Positions 1-16,508 of a DNA stretch of 64,000 nucleotides are shown in pieces (position 1 is the stretch's first letter; each line of letters opens with the position of its first letter). The notes below the pieces were generated by a model that was given only the letters and a program-made list of their open reading frames with translations, made no database searches and was not told where the DNA came from. The DNA comes from Piscicola geometra. Its lineage: Eukaryota; Annelida; Clitellata; Hirudinida; Piscicolidae. The position numbers and the translations under genes are program-made. The stretch is taken from NCBI GenBank assembly GCA_943735955.1, contig OX030955.1, positions 5,525,269-5,589,268 on the forward strand, read 5' to 3'.

Positions 1-248
1 GTTATTTTAAGTTTAATGATTCTCACTTTAGACCATGAACACAATTTAAAAATAGCATTCATAAACACTACATCCTACCAAGTAGCCCCACAAACCACCA
101 CAAACCACCAAAGACCACCATAGACCACCACAAAGCACAAAGAATTAAAATCCACGGAAAAACCACTTAAAACCACCACAAAACACCCCGAAGAACTGAA
201 AAACCACACAAAACCATCGAGAAACCACCCCAAAAACACTATGCCGAC

Positions 249-3854
<3,606 letters not shown>

Positions 3855-3921
3855 TCTGAACTCTAATTTAAAGATGAAATGCTTGCATTCAATTCACTTT
3901 ATACTATAAAGTTTTTAGCAG

Positions 3922-3929
3922 TTTATATA
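3922..3929 (-). promoter_or_regulatory. TATA box of the granulin gene
   Basis: TATATAAA on the minus strand, about 70 bp upstream of the granulin ATG (3854). The 553-bp interval to the divergent gene starting at 4408 is otherwise AT-rich and shows no other feature I can name. Confidence 0.5.
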
Positions 3930-4407
3930 AGTTGTCGAACGCGGATATCAAGTGAAGTCATATGATTAGGCTTATGATGGAAATAGGTTAAAAGTGAACA
4001 ATAAAATTGATATATAAAATATTCTTTAAAATTGACCAAAAAAATATTAAAAATTAAGAAAAAAGTAAAATGATTTTTATATTGGTTTAATTTCTTTTTT
4101 TTAATTTTGTATTTCTTACAGTGATTAAAGTTTTCTTATTTATTAAATAATTGGCAATCAATTACATCCACAAAATGTACAAATTATTACCCTAATTAAT
4201 ATATTATTTCTATAAAGCTATAAAAATGGCATAAAGCCATTAATTATTGTTTGATAACAACTATTTTGTTTTGATCATCAAAAACAACATAAGAAAAACT
4301 GGTCAAAAGTGTAGAAAAACTACCAACATCATTCTTAATATACCACTGAACGAATAAAATTAAAGCTGAGTAGACAACAAAATCTCATCTGAAACCCACT
4401 TGACAAG

Positions 4408-5079
4408 ATGAACTTCTTTACGGCTACTAAAGCCAAACCAACAAACGAGCCTGAAACTAAGCCAAAAGATCCCCTTAAAGATATTTCAAAGCAGTCGTTC
4501 AAAGATAATGATAAAAAAATCCTTCCCAAAACCTCATCTCAAAATATGCCAAAAAAAAAGTTCAGAAATCCTGGCGTATCGGAAGTTAACTTGAAAGATA
4601 TGAAAAAGCTGAGGAGTAGTAGAGACGTGGTTTGCGTAACTCGTCCTGCTTGTTACATTCGTGCAAGTGGTCCTTGCGGCTGTGATGGTGGCTGCTGTGG
4701 CGATCGTTTTTGCCCAAGTGGTCGCTGTGGTTGTGGCTATGGGGATGGTTGCAACTGTGGCAGTGGCTGTAAATGTTGTTGTGGATGTAGTTGTGGTTTT
4801 AACGGTGGTCGTGGTGGTAACTGCGGTCGATGTAACTGCGGCGGGAAAAGCTGTAATTGTGGCGGAGGATGTAATTGTGGTAATGGCGGTTGTTGTTGTG
4901 GTGCGGTTGGTTGTGGTTGTAGCTCCGAGGGTGGGTGCTGCTGTGGTGCTCCAGTAGTGATCGAGTATGAAGAAGATGATCTCGATGACACGAGTGAAGA
5001 GGAGTGGAGGGAGAAGCGAAAAAGGGCCGCGAAAAGACAGCAGTTTGCTCAGTTTGAAGACAGCTTCAGGTATGTCTGA
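4408..5079 (+). CDS. Cys/Gly-rich protein with Lys-rich N-terminus and acidic C-terminus
   Basis: A single open frame of 223 codons. Residues 1-75 are Lys/Pro/Asn-rich and hydrophilic with no signal peptide. Residues about 80-185 are dominated by CGC, CNCG, CCCG and GGC patterns. Residues about 186-200 are strongly acidic (EYEEDDLDD), followed by a basic stretch (KRKRAAKR). Low-complexity Cys/Gly proteins of this kind include insect male-specific sperm proteins, cuticle/byssus-like structural proteins and metallothionein-like metal binders; the composition alone cannot choose among them, and lack of a signal peptide argues against secretion. The frame closes with TGA at 5077, but the sequence CAG|GTATGT at 5067-5075 is a perfect donor. 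Splicing from 5069 to an acceptor after 6681 (T-rich tract, ACCAAACAG) would keep frame and add only S-S-L-Q-E-A before a stop at 6698-6700. I favour the spliced form; the intron would contain the hAT element at 5108-6126. Confidence 0.65.
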   Translation: MNFFTATKAKPTNEPETKPKDPLKDISKQSFKDNDKKILPKTSSQNMPKKKFRNPGVSEVNLKDMKKLRSSRDVVCVTRPACYIRASGPCGCDGGCCGDRFCPSGRCGCGYGDGCNCGSGCKCCCGCSCGFNGGRGGNCGRCNCGGKSCNCGGGCNCGNGGCCCGAVGCGCSSEGGCCCGAPVVIEYEEDDLDDTSEEEWREKRKRAAKRQQFAQFEDSFRYV

Positions 5080-5107
5080 AAACCATTAACTGCGAGAACA
5101 AATACTT

Positions 5108-6126
5108 TAGAGACCGACCGAAACAGATATTTTTATTCCGGCCGAAACCGAAATTAAGCCGAAATTGAATATCAATTTTCGGCCGAAACCAAAGCCGAAA
5201 CCGAAATGTTTTCCAACTTTTATTAAAAATGAAAAAATAGTATTTAACGATGACAATGCCAGTTTAATAAGTAAATCCAAACAAGCGTATATTTCAAACC
5301 AAAAAATAAAAGTTTTTCAAAAACAAACATTTTTTGTTGTTGACAGGCTTTGCTTTGGTCAGACTGACATTTTGTAAAAAACTTCCAAATAGGATTCAAC
5401 GACATTCTCACAATTTATTTTTGAATTAATTAATCGAAGCCAAATCTTCTCGTTCTTTCGACTTATATATAGTGTTTTTCAAAGAATGGATATCTAGAAT
5501 TCCACATCCTTGTATATGTTATTCGAACAATTAGTCTTATGTCACCAATAAATCAATTAACCACGATATCTAATAGATATCTAATAGAGATGAGAATCGA
5601 ACCAAACTTAATAATTCGAGTTCGATTGAGGATATACAAATACTCACGTTTGACAATAACATTTTTAAACAAATGTTTTAAAAAATATAATTTGCTTAAA
5701 AAAAGTTTTGTTAAATATCATCATTGAACGTATCCCAATTTACTTAAATTTCAAATACATGATTGTTGTTCCAGATGCTTGTATATGTTATTCGAATAAT
5801 TGGTCTGATGACACCCATAAATCAATCAACCACGATAACTAATAGATATCTAATAGAGAATCGAATCCGAATTTAATAGTTCGATTGAGGATACAGATAT
5901 ATCAGATAAACTACATAAATAAATAAAAATTCCAGTTTTTCGGTAAATATGAGATCCATTTCGGCCGAAACCGAAATTGAGCCGAAATTACAAAATTATT
6001 TTCGGCCGAAACCGAGAAATTGCCGAAGCTGTAAAATTAGATTCGGCCGAAACCGAAAAATTGCCGAAACTAAGAAAATTTGCAATTTCGGCGCCAAAAC
6101 CGAAACCGAATTTCGGTCGGTCTCTA
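5108..6126. mobile_element. hAT-like non-autonomous DNA transposon with perfect 8-bp target duplication
   Basis: Terminal inverted repeats TAGAGACCGACCGAAA face each other at 5108 and 6126. The flanks carry an identical 8-bp direct duplication AAATACTT (5100-5107 and 6127-6134). An 8-bp duplication with a TAGAG-type terminus is the hallmark of the hAT superfamily. Subterminal regions are built from palindromic TTCGGCCGAAACCGAAA-like words. The interior has no transposase frame. Two related blocks inside (about 5507-5636 and 5770-5900) share words such as CTTGTATATGTTATTCGAA and AATAGATATCTAATAGAGA, so an internal segment was duplicated. Confidence 0.9.
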
Positions 6127-6681
6127 AAATACTTCAACGCTTTTTATTTATTTCGTTAAAAATAATTTAATTAAATTTCAACTATTCATAAAATAAATCG
6201 TTTTTAATTATTAATATTGGAAAATTAAAAATTCAAGTTCCTTAGAGAATTTGGAAGGGTGGACCAAAAAGGACGGAGTTAAGGCGGGACCAGAGATTAC
6301 GCCTGAACTTTTACTGAACGAAAAGCGAAGACTTAAAAGAGTATTTTTGTGCTTTTCTAGTCCAATTGGCATTTATATTTTTTATTCAGATTACTTTTTA
6401 TTTAATTGAAAAGTTTAATTTAAATGTAGTTTATACAACACAGATGAGACGAAAATGTCAAGATATAGAAAGTTTTAAACAGCTTAAATCTCTGGACAGA
6501 TTACTCACCGGTTTGTGCTGTCATAAAAACGAATGTTACTTATATTATAATCTAATTGATAACTTTTTAAAAACATTGTTCATTGCATTTATTTATTAGT
6601 GAGCGAAAAATGAATTGCTTAGTTTTTAATGTTTATTGAGTTACAATTGGTTTTGTTTTTTGTTTTTTATTCACCAAACAG

Positions 6682-6700
6682 CTCTTTACAAGAAGCTTAA
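6682..6700 (+). CDS. Possible terminal exon of the Cys/Gly-rich gene
   Basis: After a T-rich tract and ACCAAACAG, one base completes the split codon from 5069 and five codons follow (S-L-Q-E-A), then TAA. Phase fits, but such a short exon could fit by chance. Confidence 0.3.
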
Positions 6701-6774
6701 GGCAGAGACTACAAAAAATAGCAAGAGTGCAAACCAGTCAAATAGAACCAAGTGAGATGGAATTCGCTTCTAAC

Positions 6775-7434
6775 TAGAGCTGTGCTTTAATCTACGTTAA
6801 CTTTCGATTAACGCGTTAATTAATTAACGATCGTTAAAATTTTTAGCGCCGTGAAATATTTCAACGCATTTAACAAAAACTGTACAGCCTTCACCAAACA
6901 AGAGACTAAAAACAAGTAACTTCAGATTCTGAAGATGAAGATACCTCAATGATTACTAAGTCAATTATTAAACGTTATAGAAAAGAATCAGAGGTAGGCT
7001 TTGAGAGTTGTGTTCTTGTTTGATGGCAACAACACAAAGGGGTGTATCCGGATTTTGCAAAACTGGCAAGAAAGTACTTGTCATCTTCTGCGAGTACAGT
7101 TCCATGTGAACGTCTATTCAGATTTTGGGGACACATAAAAGAGTCCCTTTAGATCCAACTAATATTGAAAAACTTTTTTTCTTGAGTAACTGGCTCAAAA
7201 TGATGTGCGACAATTTCATTTTTATCATTTGTGGCTTTTTTCATTAAATGTAGATTACTTTTAGAGATTTTTTTATATAAAATTTGTATAACCTTTTTAA
7301 GATAAATTTTTTGGACTACTTATTTATACTCATATATGCGAAAAACATTGCGTTAAAATACGATTAACGCATGATTAAAAAAAGTAATCGAACGATTAAC
7401 GGCGATTAAAATTTTTAATCGTGGAACGGCTCTA
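6775..7434 (+). mobile_element. hAT transposon remnant with C-terminal transposase domain relic
   Basis: Ends TAGAGCTGT and, inverted, TAGAGCCGT; further inward both ends carry GTTAATCG/CGTTAA words. Flanking 8-mers CTTCTAAC (6767-6774) and CTTTTAAC (7435-7442) match 7 of 8, an aged hAT target duplication. About 7030-7190, plus strand, decodes to the hAT dimerisation region: YPDFAKLARKYL, then SSSASTVPCERLF, then after a stop and +1 shift LDPTNIEKLFFLSNW. In intact hAT transposases this region reads roughly YP.LA..A..YL....SS.P.ER.FS followed by L.P..V..L.FL..N. The element is decayed and internally deleted (660 bp). Confidence 0.85.
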
Positions 7435-7942
7435 CTTTTAACCAATAAATATTGTCACTTTTTTTATATTTAAAATATTGCTTTTGATTTTATTTGAATT
7501 GATTGTTGTTTCGTAAATGGTCTACCACTAAAACAGGGATGAAAAGAACAGTCCACCAGCCAAGCCTAAAAGTCTTTTAAGTTATGTATTTTAGAAAAAC
7601 TATTACAACTCTTTGTCAAAAGAATTTAAAGAGTATTTGAATAAATCCATAAACGTTTTTTGATTAAATGATCAGTAAAGCGTTGGCATTAGAATAAAGA
7701 ATCATTGCTATTTTTATCTTAAAATTTAAATTAAGATATCAAAAAATTGATAATCTAGTAGCTTTATGCTTTACCTGTTATTTATGACGTTGAAAAAATA
7801 CAAAAAATCAACAAACTCTTTTTTGATTTCTGATTTTAAAAAATGAATTTTTTGTTTTAAATTCATACTTTCAACACGAATGATTAACAAGAATATGTTT
7901 GTAAATGCATCCCTAACCCATTCTTGACACTATTAAGATTAA
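7435..7942. other. AT-rich spacer, no gene seen
   Basis: No open frame of note, no family resemblance and no tandem repeat seen between the second hAT element and the next promoter. Confidence 0.6.
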
Positions 7943-7950
7943 GTATATAA
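7943..7950 (+). promoter_or_regulatory. TATA box of the orphan gene at 8003
   Basis: GTATATAAAA about 55 bp upstream of the ATG at 8003. Confidence 0.45.
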
Positions 7951-8002
7951 AATTTATCCTGTATAATTTATACAACTTATAATATTATATCTTTTGCCAA
8001 GA

Positions 8003-9809
8003 ATGTCAACTGATGGTAGGGTGTTTAAGATCCCAGAGATATGCATTTATCTAGCTGAAGAAAATGATTCAAATAGACATACGAAAAAAAGTGGACGCGT
8101 GAGAAGAAATAAAAATTCACGCCTGAACGCACCATGTGTAGATAGTTGTAAAAACCCCCATCGGAAAGTTTTACAGAAAGGCGACTCAATATTGATTAAT
8201 AGTTTACAGAAAAATAACAATGAAAAAGAAAAACAGAATAATTTGAAGAGCAGAATTGAAGGCATGGATGACAAGAGATTACATGTTTTGGTTAATTTGC
8301 TAAATGATCAAACGGCGCTAAGAAATGAGGGGAAAGAGAAATACATGAAAGCTACGAAAAATAACAGAAAGACATCTTTTGCACTCGAAGCAGAAAAGAT
8401 TGACCGAAACAAAACTGGTTTTAAAAAATCTAAAAAGAAAGATCACGTGGTTGTTAAAATCCGTGATGTCAGGTCAAGCAATAATGTTAACAAATCCCAG
8501 AACGCAAATCCCTTCCAAGAAACTTGTAGTTTCAATTATCCTCAACAAGACGATACTGTTTCAAACTTCGATATGGGTTATTCAAACAACTGCTTGAATT
8601 CTCTGAACTGCGAAGTGGAAAATTGCAATTATTGCATTTCTGAAGATTCGGCGCGAAGTCGAGACAATAATGAAATTCACACTCAATGCCAACTCCACGG
8701 CGCATGTCCAGTTCCTTCTCACAACATTCGCGACTTGGCAATGAATGTAAACGGAAGACGAAGCTGGGAGAGGAATGAAGAGATTCAAGATTATGGAGAT
8801 GGGTGGTTTACGGGTGATGAAATGCCGAGTGAATATGGAGATGCATTGAGTGATAGGATGGAGTGGATGATGGGTGATGAGGTATGTGACGTTTGTAGCA
8901 CTTTTAGAATGCTTGAAAATGGAATTATATGTGACCATGACTGCGTCAGCAATGTCAACTCCTATCTTCCACCACCCCCTCACCTTATTGAATCACAACT
9001 TTCAGTGATTTCTGATGGGGTTTGTAGTCTTTTTATATTTTGTAAATAACCATAGATTATGAATGAATTTAATCAACATAAATATGTATTCAATTAAACC
9101 TGAATTTATTTAAATGAAATATAACGATATTTTCCAGAAACAACCGATAAATACAATACAAATGGGAGATGACCTAGACCAGAAGACGTTCTATGTGTAT
9201 TCCAACCAGAATCTCTACAGCGTGGTGCTCAGCAAAGTAGATCCAAGTTACTCAGAACGCATAAATAATAATTCATGTAAGAAAAATAATAATTTTTAAT
9301 AATCTAAGTTTGAAAATCCTTTGAAAAATCTTTGTTTTCAGTATTCTGTACCAATCTTTTAAGCTTAAAATTATTATATTATATTCGACTACTCATTATA
9401 AATTATTTCTTACTTTTGTAGATCCATCAACGATGGTTGATCATTGGTGTGTTAACAACAGTTCCTCTTATGTCCCTTGCAATCACTGCAACACCAACCC
9501 TCCTTCCTATTGCCAACTCTACCCATGTCGAACCCTAGAGCACACAGAAAGGCTGACAGACGAGTTTATAGAATCTCTGCACAATTTTCTAGATGAAATT
9601 AGTCCGTCGCTAAACAGTAGAAAGAAAAAAGAGATGGATGTTATCTGTAGTAGTCTCGAAAACGTATGGTGAGTACTTATGCATTTTAAATTTTTATTTT
9701 TATACCTATTTTTTGAATATCTTTGTAATTAATTTAATTTTCATTCATTTTAAGTGAAGCAGGGTCCCAATCGAATCCTAATTCCTGTAATATGAAAGTG
9801 GGTCTATAA
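8003..9809 (+). CDS. Orphan multi-exon gene with scattered Cys/His pairs
   Basis: I do not recognise this family. Model: exons 8003-9019, 9138-9276, 9422-9668, 9755-9809, about 485 residues. The start is the first ATG (MSTDGRVFKIPEI). The first 339 codons are basic and Lys/Asn-rich up to about residue 170, then acidic. Cys/His pairs appear at CEVENCNYC, CQLHGACPVPSH and CDVCSTF. Exon 2 is joined in phase 0 (acceptor TTTTCCAG), exon 3 in phase 1 (donor CAT|GTAAGA, acceptor TTTTGTAG), where a Cys-rich CNHCNTNPPSYC segment follows. The exon 3 donor GTATG|GTGAGT is strong; the short last exon is phase-compatible but unproven. An alternative donor at 8881 (GAG|GTATGT) would skip the CDVC segment. 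No signal peptide or membrane span is apparent, so an intracellular protein is likely. The gene lies between a hAT relic and HSP90 and shares the Cys-rich theme of its small neighbours. Confidence 0.6.
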
Positions 9810-9910
9810 ATTTCATAATTTCTGTTAGATTATTTTGAATATTGTTAACAAGATTTAATAAATAAATAAAATTCTAAAAGAACCAAGAATCATATGAGAG
9901 ACATTGCAAA

Positions 9911-10150
9911 ATGGGAAATACATCAAAATATGGGGTGTGTAACGAGGATGAAGAATATATGAATAAGAATTATGGAACATCGTGCTGGGAAAGACAGAAA
10001 CAAGTGACGGAGAGTCTGAAACAAATGTGTTGTTCTATGGATTGCCCCTTAAGAAACTGTTGTAAAAACCAATGTGGACACTGTCTGATGAGACGTTGTA
10101 AAGAGTTTTATCCTGTTTGTAATGAACACTGTATAATGAGTTTGAAGTAA
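9911..10150 (+). CDS. Small Cys-rich protein with N-terminal MGNTS (possible myristoylation site)
   Basis: An open frame of 79 codons with 12 cysteines, including CCSMDCPLRNCC, CGHCLMRRC and CNEHC. The start MGNTSK matches the Gly-2 N-myristoylation pattern (Gly at 2, small residue at 6 weaker). There is no signal peptide, so disulfide-rich secretion is unlikely and metal binding is possible. It could be a separate single-exon gene or an additional exon of the gene at 8003: the frame stays open upstream to about 9881 just after an AG, but I found no acceptor that joins in phase with the 9668 donor without creating a stop. Function unknown. Confidence 0.5.
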   Translation: MGNTSKYGVCNEDEEYMNKNYGTSCWERQKQVTESLKQMCCSMDCPLRNCCKNQCGHCLMRRCKEFYPVCNEHCIMSLK

Positions 10151-10414
10151 TATTTAATTAAAATATTTTTTATTACAATTTTGATCAAATATAAGGTCAA
10201 TTATTATAAATATTATTCTAATTATATTTATTCTAATTAATAACATTTATTCGATATTTAGAATATTAAATGAATAAGGTGAAGATGGTTTTTTTTTAAA
10301 TACAATGAAATATTTGAGCATAAATTTATAGTTAACAAATACAAATTAAATAAATATTAATACAACACAAAGAAACTATTTTTAGAATTCTTCAATGTTC
10401 GAAATGTGTCTTTA
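10151..10414. other. AT-rich intergenic, nothing seen
   Basis: Low-complexity A/T sequence upstream of the HSP90 heat-shock elements. No gene or repeat family recognised. Confidence 0.5.
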
Positions 10415-10447
10415 TTCGAGAATGTTCTAGAATGTTCTAGAACATTC
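10415..10447 (+). promoter_or_regulatory. Heat-shock element, seven alternating 5-bp units
   Basis: Inverted TTC/GAA modules with strict 2-bp spacing: TTC-ga-GAA-tg-TTC-ta-GAA-tg-TTC-ta-GAA-ca-TTC. Heat-shock factor trimers bind three consecutive nGAAn units, so this array could seat two trimers. It lies about 200 bp upstream of the TATA box of the HSP90 gene. Confidence 0.95.
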
Positions 10448-10596
10448 TACTTGAATCTCGAATTTTACGATTTTTAGGCCAAATGTTAATGAAAAAACAA
10501 TAATAAAATTTATAATTAATGAAATAAATAATATATTCAGTTAAATTATGAAATAGAGAAATTTTAGAATAGTTTGTACACGTTTTCCGTAATAAC

Positions 10597-10617
10597 GAAG
10601 AAAGAACATTCTTAGAA
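10597..10617 (+). promoter_or_regulatory. Second, imperfect heat-shock element
   Basis: GAACATTC core (10604-10611) followed by GAA at 10615-10617 with 3-bp rather than 2-bp spacing, and further GAA triplets just upstream. It is proximal to the TATA box. Confidence 0.6.
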
Positions 10618-10646
10618 GCAAGATGAGTCTGCGCAGTAGAAACCGG

Positions 10647-10654
10647 TATATAAG
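10647..10654 (+). promoter_or_regulatory. HSP90 TATA box
   Basis: TATATAAG downstream of the heat-shock elements. Transcription should start near 10677; a 5'-UTR intron ending at the CAG just before the ATG is likely, as in many metazoan hsp90 genes. Confidence 0.8.
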
Positions 10655-10826
10655 CAATGAGCCGCATGTGCCTCTAATCACGTTCCGAATCCTATCTGCT
10701 CCGAGAGTACGCTAATTTCTCTTATCACTTTGCGACAGTAAAAAAAGGTTTATTACAATTATATTACGATTATATTCGATTAAATTAAAGTTATCGATTA
10801 AAGTTATCATTCTTTTCAAATAGTAA

Positions 10827-13978
<3,152 letters not shown>

Positions 13979-14049
13979 GGCATGATCTCGTGACAATTGT
14001 CGTGTGTATGTGTTTTTAACTTTTTATGTCTACAATTCGTAGTGGTTCC

Positions 14050-14055
14050 AATAAA
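14050..14055 (+). terminator. HSP90 polyadenylation signal
   Basis: AATAAA 72 bp downstream of the stop codon, followed by TTGT/GT-rich sequence. Confidence 0.75.
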
Positions 14056-14194
14056 AGTTGTCTACTCTTTACTCGTACAATTTTTTGTCCCTTAGAAAAA
14101 ACCTATTTAGATGAAGCCGTCTTTTTTCTCAGCATTTTCCTAGAAAGAATAATGAAAAAAACTAATGGAAAAGATCATTCTACCATCTCTATTG

Positions 14195-14390
14195 GCGGCA
14201 GGTGAATCTTCAACTTAGGGTTTGCTGACGACTAAGATCTGATTGGTGGCTCTAGCAGCGAACTTCAAGACCTCACCAACAAATCAATTAATGAAAAGCA
14301 ATTGCTTACGGGATGGAGGTGAGCTCAGAAAAGTCCAAGGGTATGTTGAATATAACAACCATAGATATCCTACAAACAACAAGTAGTATA
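14195..14390 (+). mobile_element. LINE reverse-transcriptase fragment (RTE-like)
   Basis: Plus-strand decoding gives FADD-x-DLIGGSSSELQDLTNKS, with a stop in the x position, then after a frame change GMEVSSEKSKGM. This is the catalytic F/YADD motif and following palm segment of a non-LTR reverse transcriptase. It is short and broken by a stop and a shift, so it is a dead 5'-truncated copy. Confidence 0.75.
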
Positions 14391-16508
14391 TACTATATCT
14401 ATGATAACAAACAACTTAGTAACGATGAATCAATCAATCAACTATTTCTATAGCGCTTTTTATCTTATTCAAAAGCGCTTTTAAATAAATTTGTTAATTA
14501 AAACAGGTTTTAGACCCCATTCATATATGTATATATATCAGTTTAAATAAAAAACAATCAACCTTAATAATCCAACATCACCATGATCATCATTGCCACA
14601 GAATCATTTTCTTTACCAATAAAGCATCTTAATCATCACTACAGTACATTTTAAAATAGTATAGCGAAAACCGTTTATTCGACAAATTTATTAGATGGTT
14701 TAAGCGGCTGCCATCTAAAATGATAAGTGTCACTGTTCAAGTCCTAAGAGTAATCCTGTCGAAGGATGGAACAAGTTGTTTGATTTTAATCCATTATCAT
14801 TTGCATTAGAATCTTAAAATTATTCTTTAGTCATGATATATTTTAAATTTCTATTATTTTTCATCTTCAAATTTCCATATGTTTCGATTTGATTTTGGTT
14901 CTTGTTCATATTCTATTTTTTTAGTTTTTGTAACATGGCTTGCGTCTGTCAAGCCGTGTAGAATAAAGATAATAAAAAAATAATAAAATAATGATGGTGA
15001 TGTTGGGTGTGAAGTTTGGTTAAATTGATAATAATATTAATGAATAAGGATATTTGATTTGTAGTTAAATATATTTATAAATATTCTATTGGTGTTTTAA
15101 TAACATTTTTATCTTACAATTTCAACGGACAACGCTTTTGAGTTTGATTGATTGATTAATTAATTCAATGAAAAACAAAATTACAGGTTGCGAGTTAATA
15201 AAAAAATATTTTTTAAGTAACCGGCGTTTATTTAGTGGTTTAGATTTATCTCATACAAAAAAGAAAAAAAATAAACCATAAAAAAACAATAAATAAGTTT
15301 TATTTGAAAATTTAAAAGTATAATAAACATAAATGCTTTATTACCATAGAAACTCAACAAAAATATTCAGCTTATAAATTCTAAATCCATTAAAAAGCAG
15401 TAAACTATTTATCACATATATATATATATATAATATAAGTATAGTTGAATCAGAGAATATAAATATATTGTTCGTTATTATCCGACCTAAACCAATAAAT
15501 ATATTATATAATATTTTTGAAAAATAAGCAGCTTTGAATTTCATTGTACAAATTGGAACTTTTATTAATAATTTTCATAAAAGGGTAAGTTTTACTTTTG
15601 TTTTTCCTCCAAAGAAAATCAAACAAGGTGTCTTATGGAATAATTCTGCATTTAGTGTCAAAGTACTTTTATGACGTGTGTGAGCTCTGGTCATTGAATC
15701 CTTGACATTTTCGGTACGGTTAACCCTTTTAATTGATCTTGTTGACCTCTTCTTATCAAAAGCGTCAAAATTTTTATTTTATTGATAAATTAACAAATTT
15801 AGTTTTCAATTTCAATATTATATTCAGTTTAGATTTTTAAATTATTTTTTTAACTTAGAGGCGTTTAGAGTCAAAAGTGTCAGAATTTTCATTTTAAACC
15901 TGAATTAACAAATGAGTTTTCAATTTGAATTCAAGAGTTATAATTTGTTCAATGTGTCAATGACACATACTGTCATAATTTTGTGCAGTTAATTGAAGCA
16001 TACAAAATGGCGTTGGTGATTCCGCATGCACTGGTGGTTTAGGTCGAATAATAAAGAAATATGTATATTAAAATAGAAAGATAAGAATTAAGTATATATA
16101 GTTTAATGGATATTAATTTAGTATTTTGTTTATTTATAATTTTAAAATCAAAATAAGTTTTATATAATTTATAAAAGATTCTGTCTACAATATTCATATA
16201 ACTAGTACATGTATGTATTCATTTGATTAAGCATATATAATGAAGCCTTGACAAGGAAGAATGGTTTTAGGACCAAATTTGAGCAGCCACACAATAGAGT
16301 TTTTGCAAAATATTCAGAAATTTTATCACAAAGTTTCAAAGTTGATCAATATTGTTTACCAAAATTATTCATAAACAAACTCAGGTACTAAATAATTTTA
16401 TGTGAACTATATAAGGATAGAAATAATGACGAAGCTTTTATCTTATAAACTTAAAAGTATTTTAGAAGCAGCTTAAAAGATCCAATGATCTCTTTAACAT
16501 ATAAAATA
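14391..16508. other. Intergenic, AT-rich, no gene
   Basis: Between HSP90 and MGAT4. Contents: small tandem ATATAT at about 15417-15433, and a pair of inverted 20-bp segments (TTATTATYCGACCTAAACCA) at about 15475-15495 and 16035-16056, with two similar blocks around 15760-15830 and 15860-15930. No coding potential seen. Confidence 0.5.

Noticed and set aside
75..248. Extension of the last granulin exon to a stop at 75
   Set aside because: The extra residues come from CCACAAACCACC-type repeats; the GTCGGC donor at 243-248 gives an exon of the same length as exon 8, so an intron is more likely.
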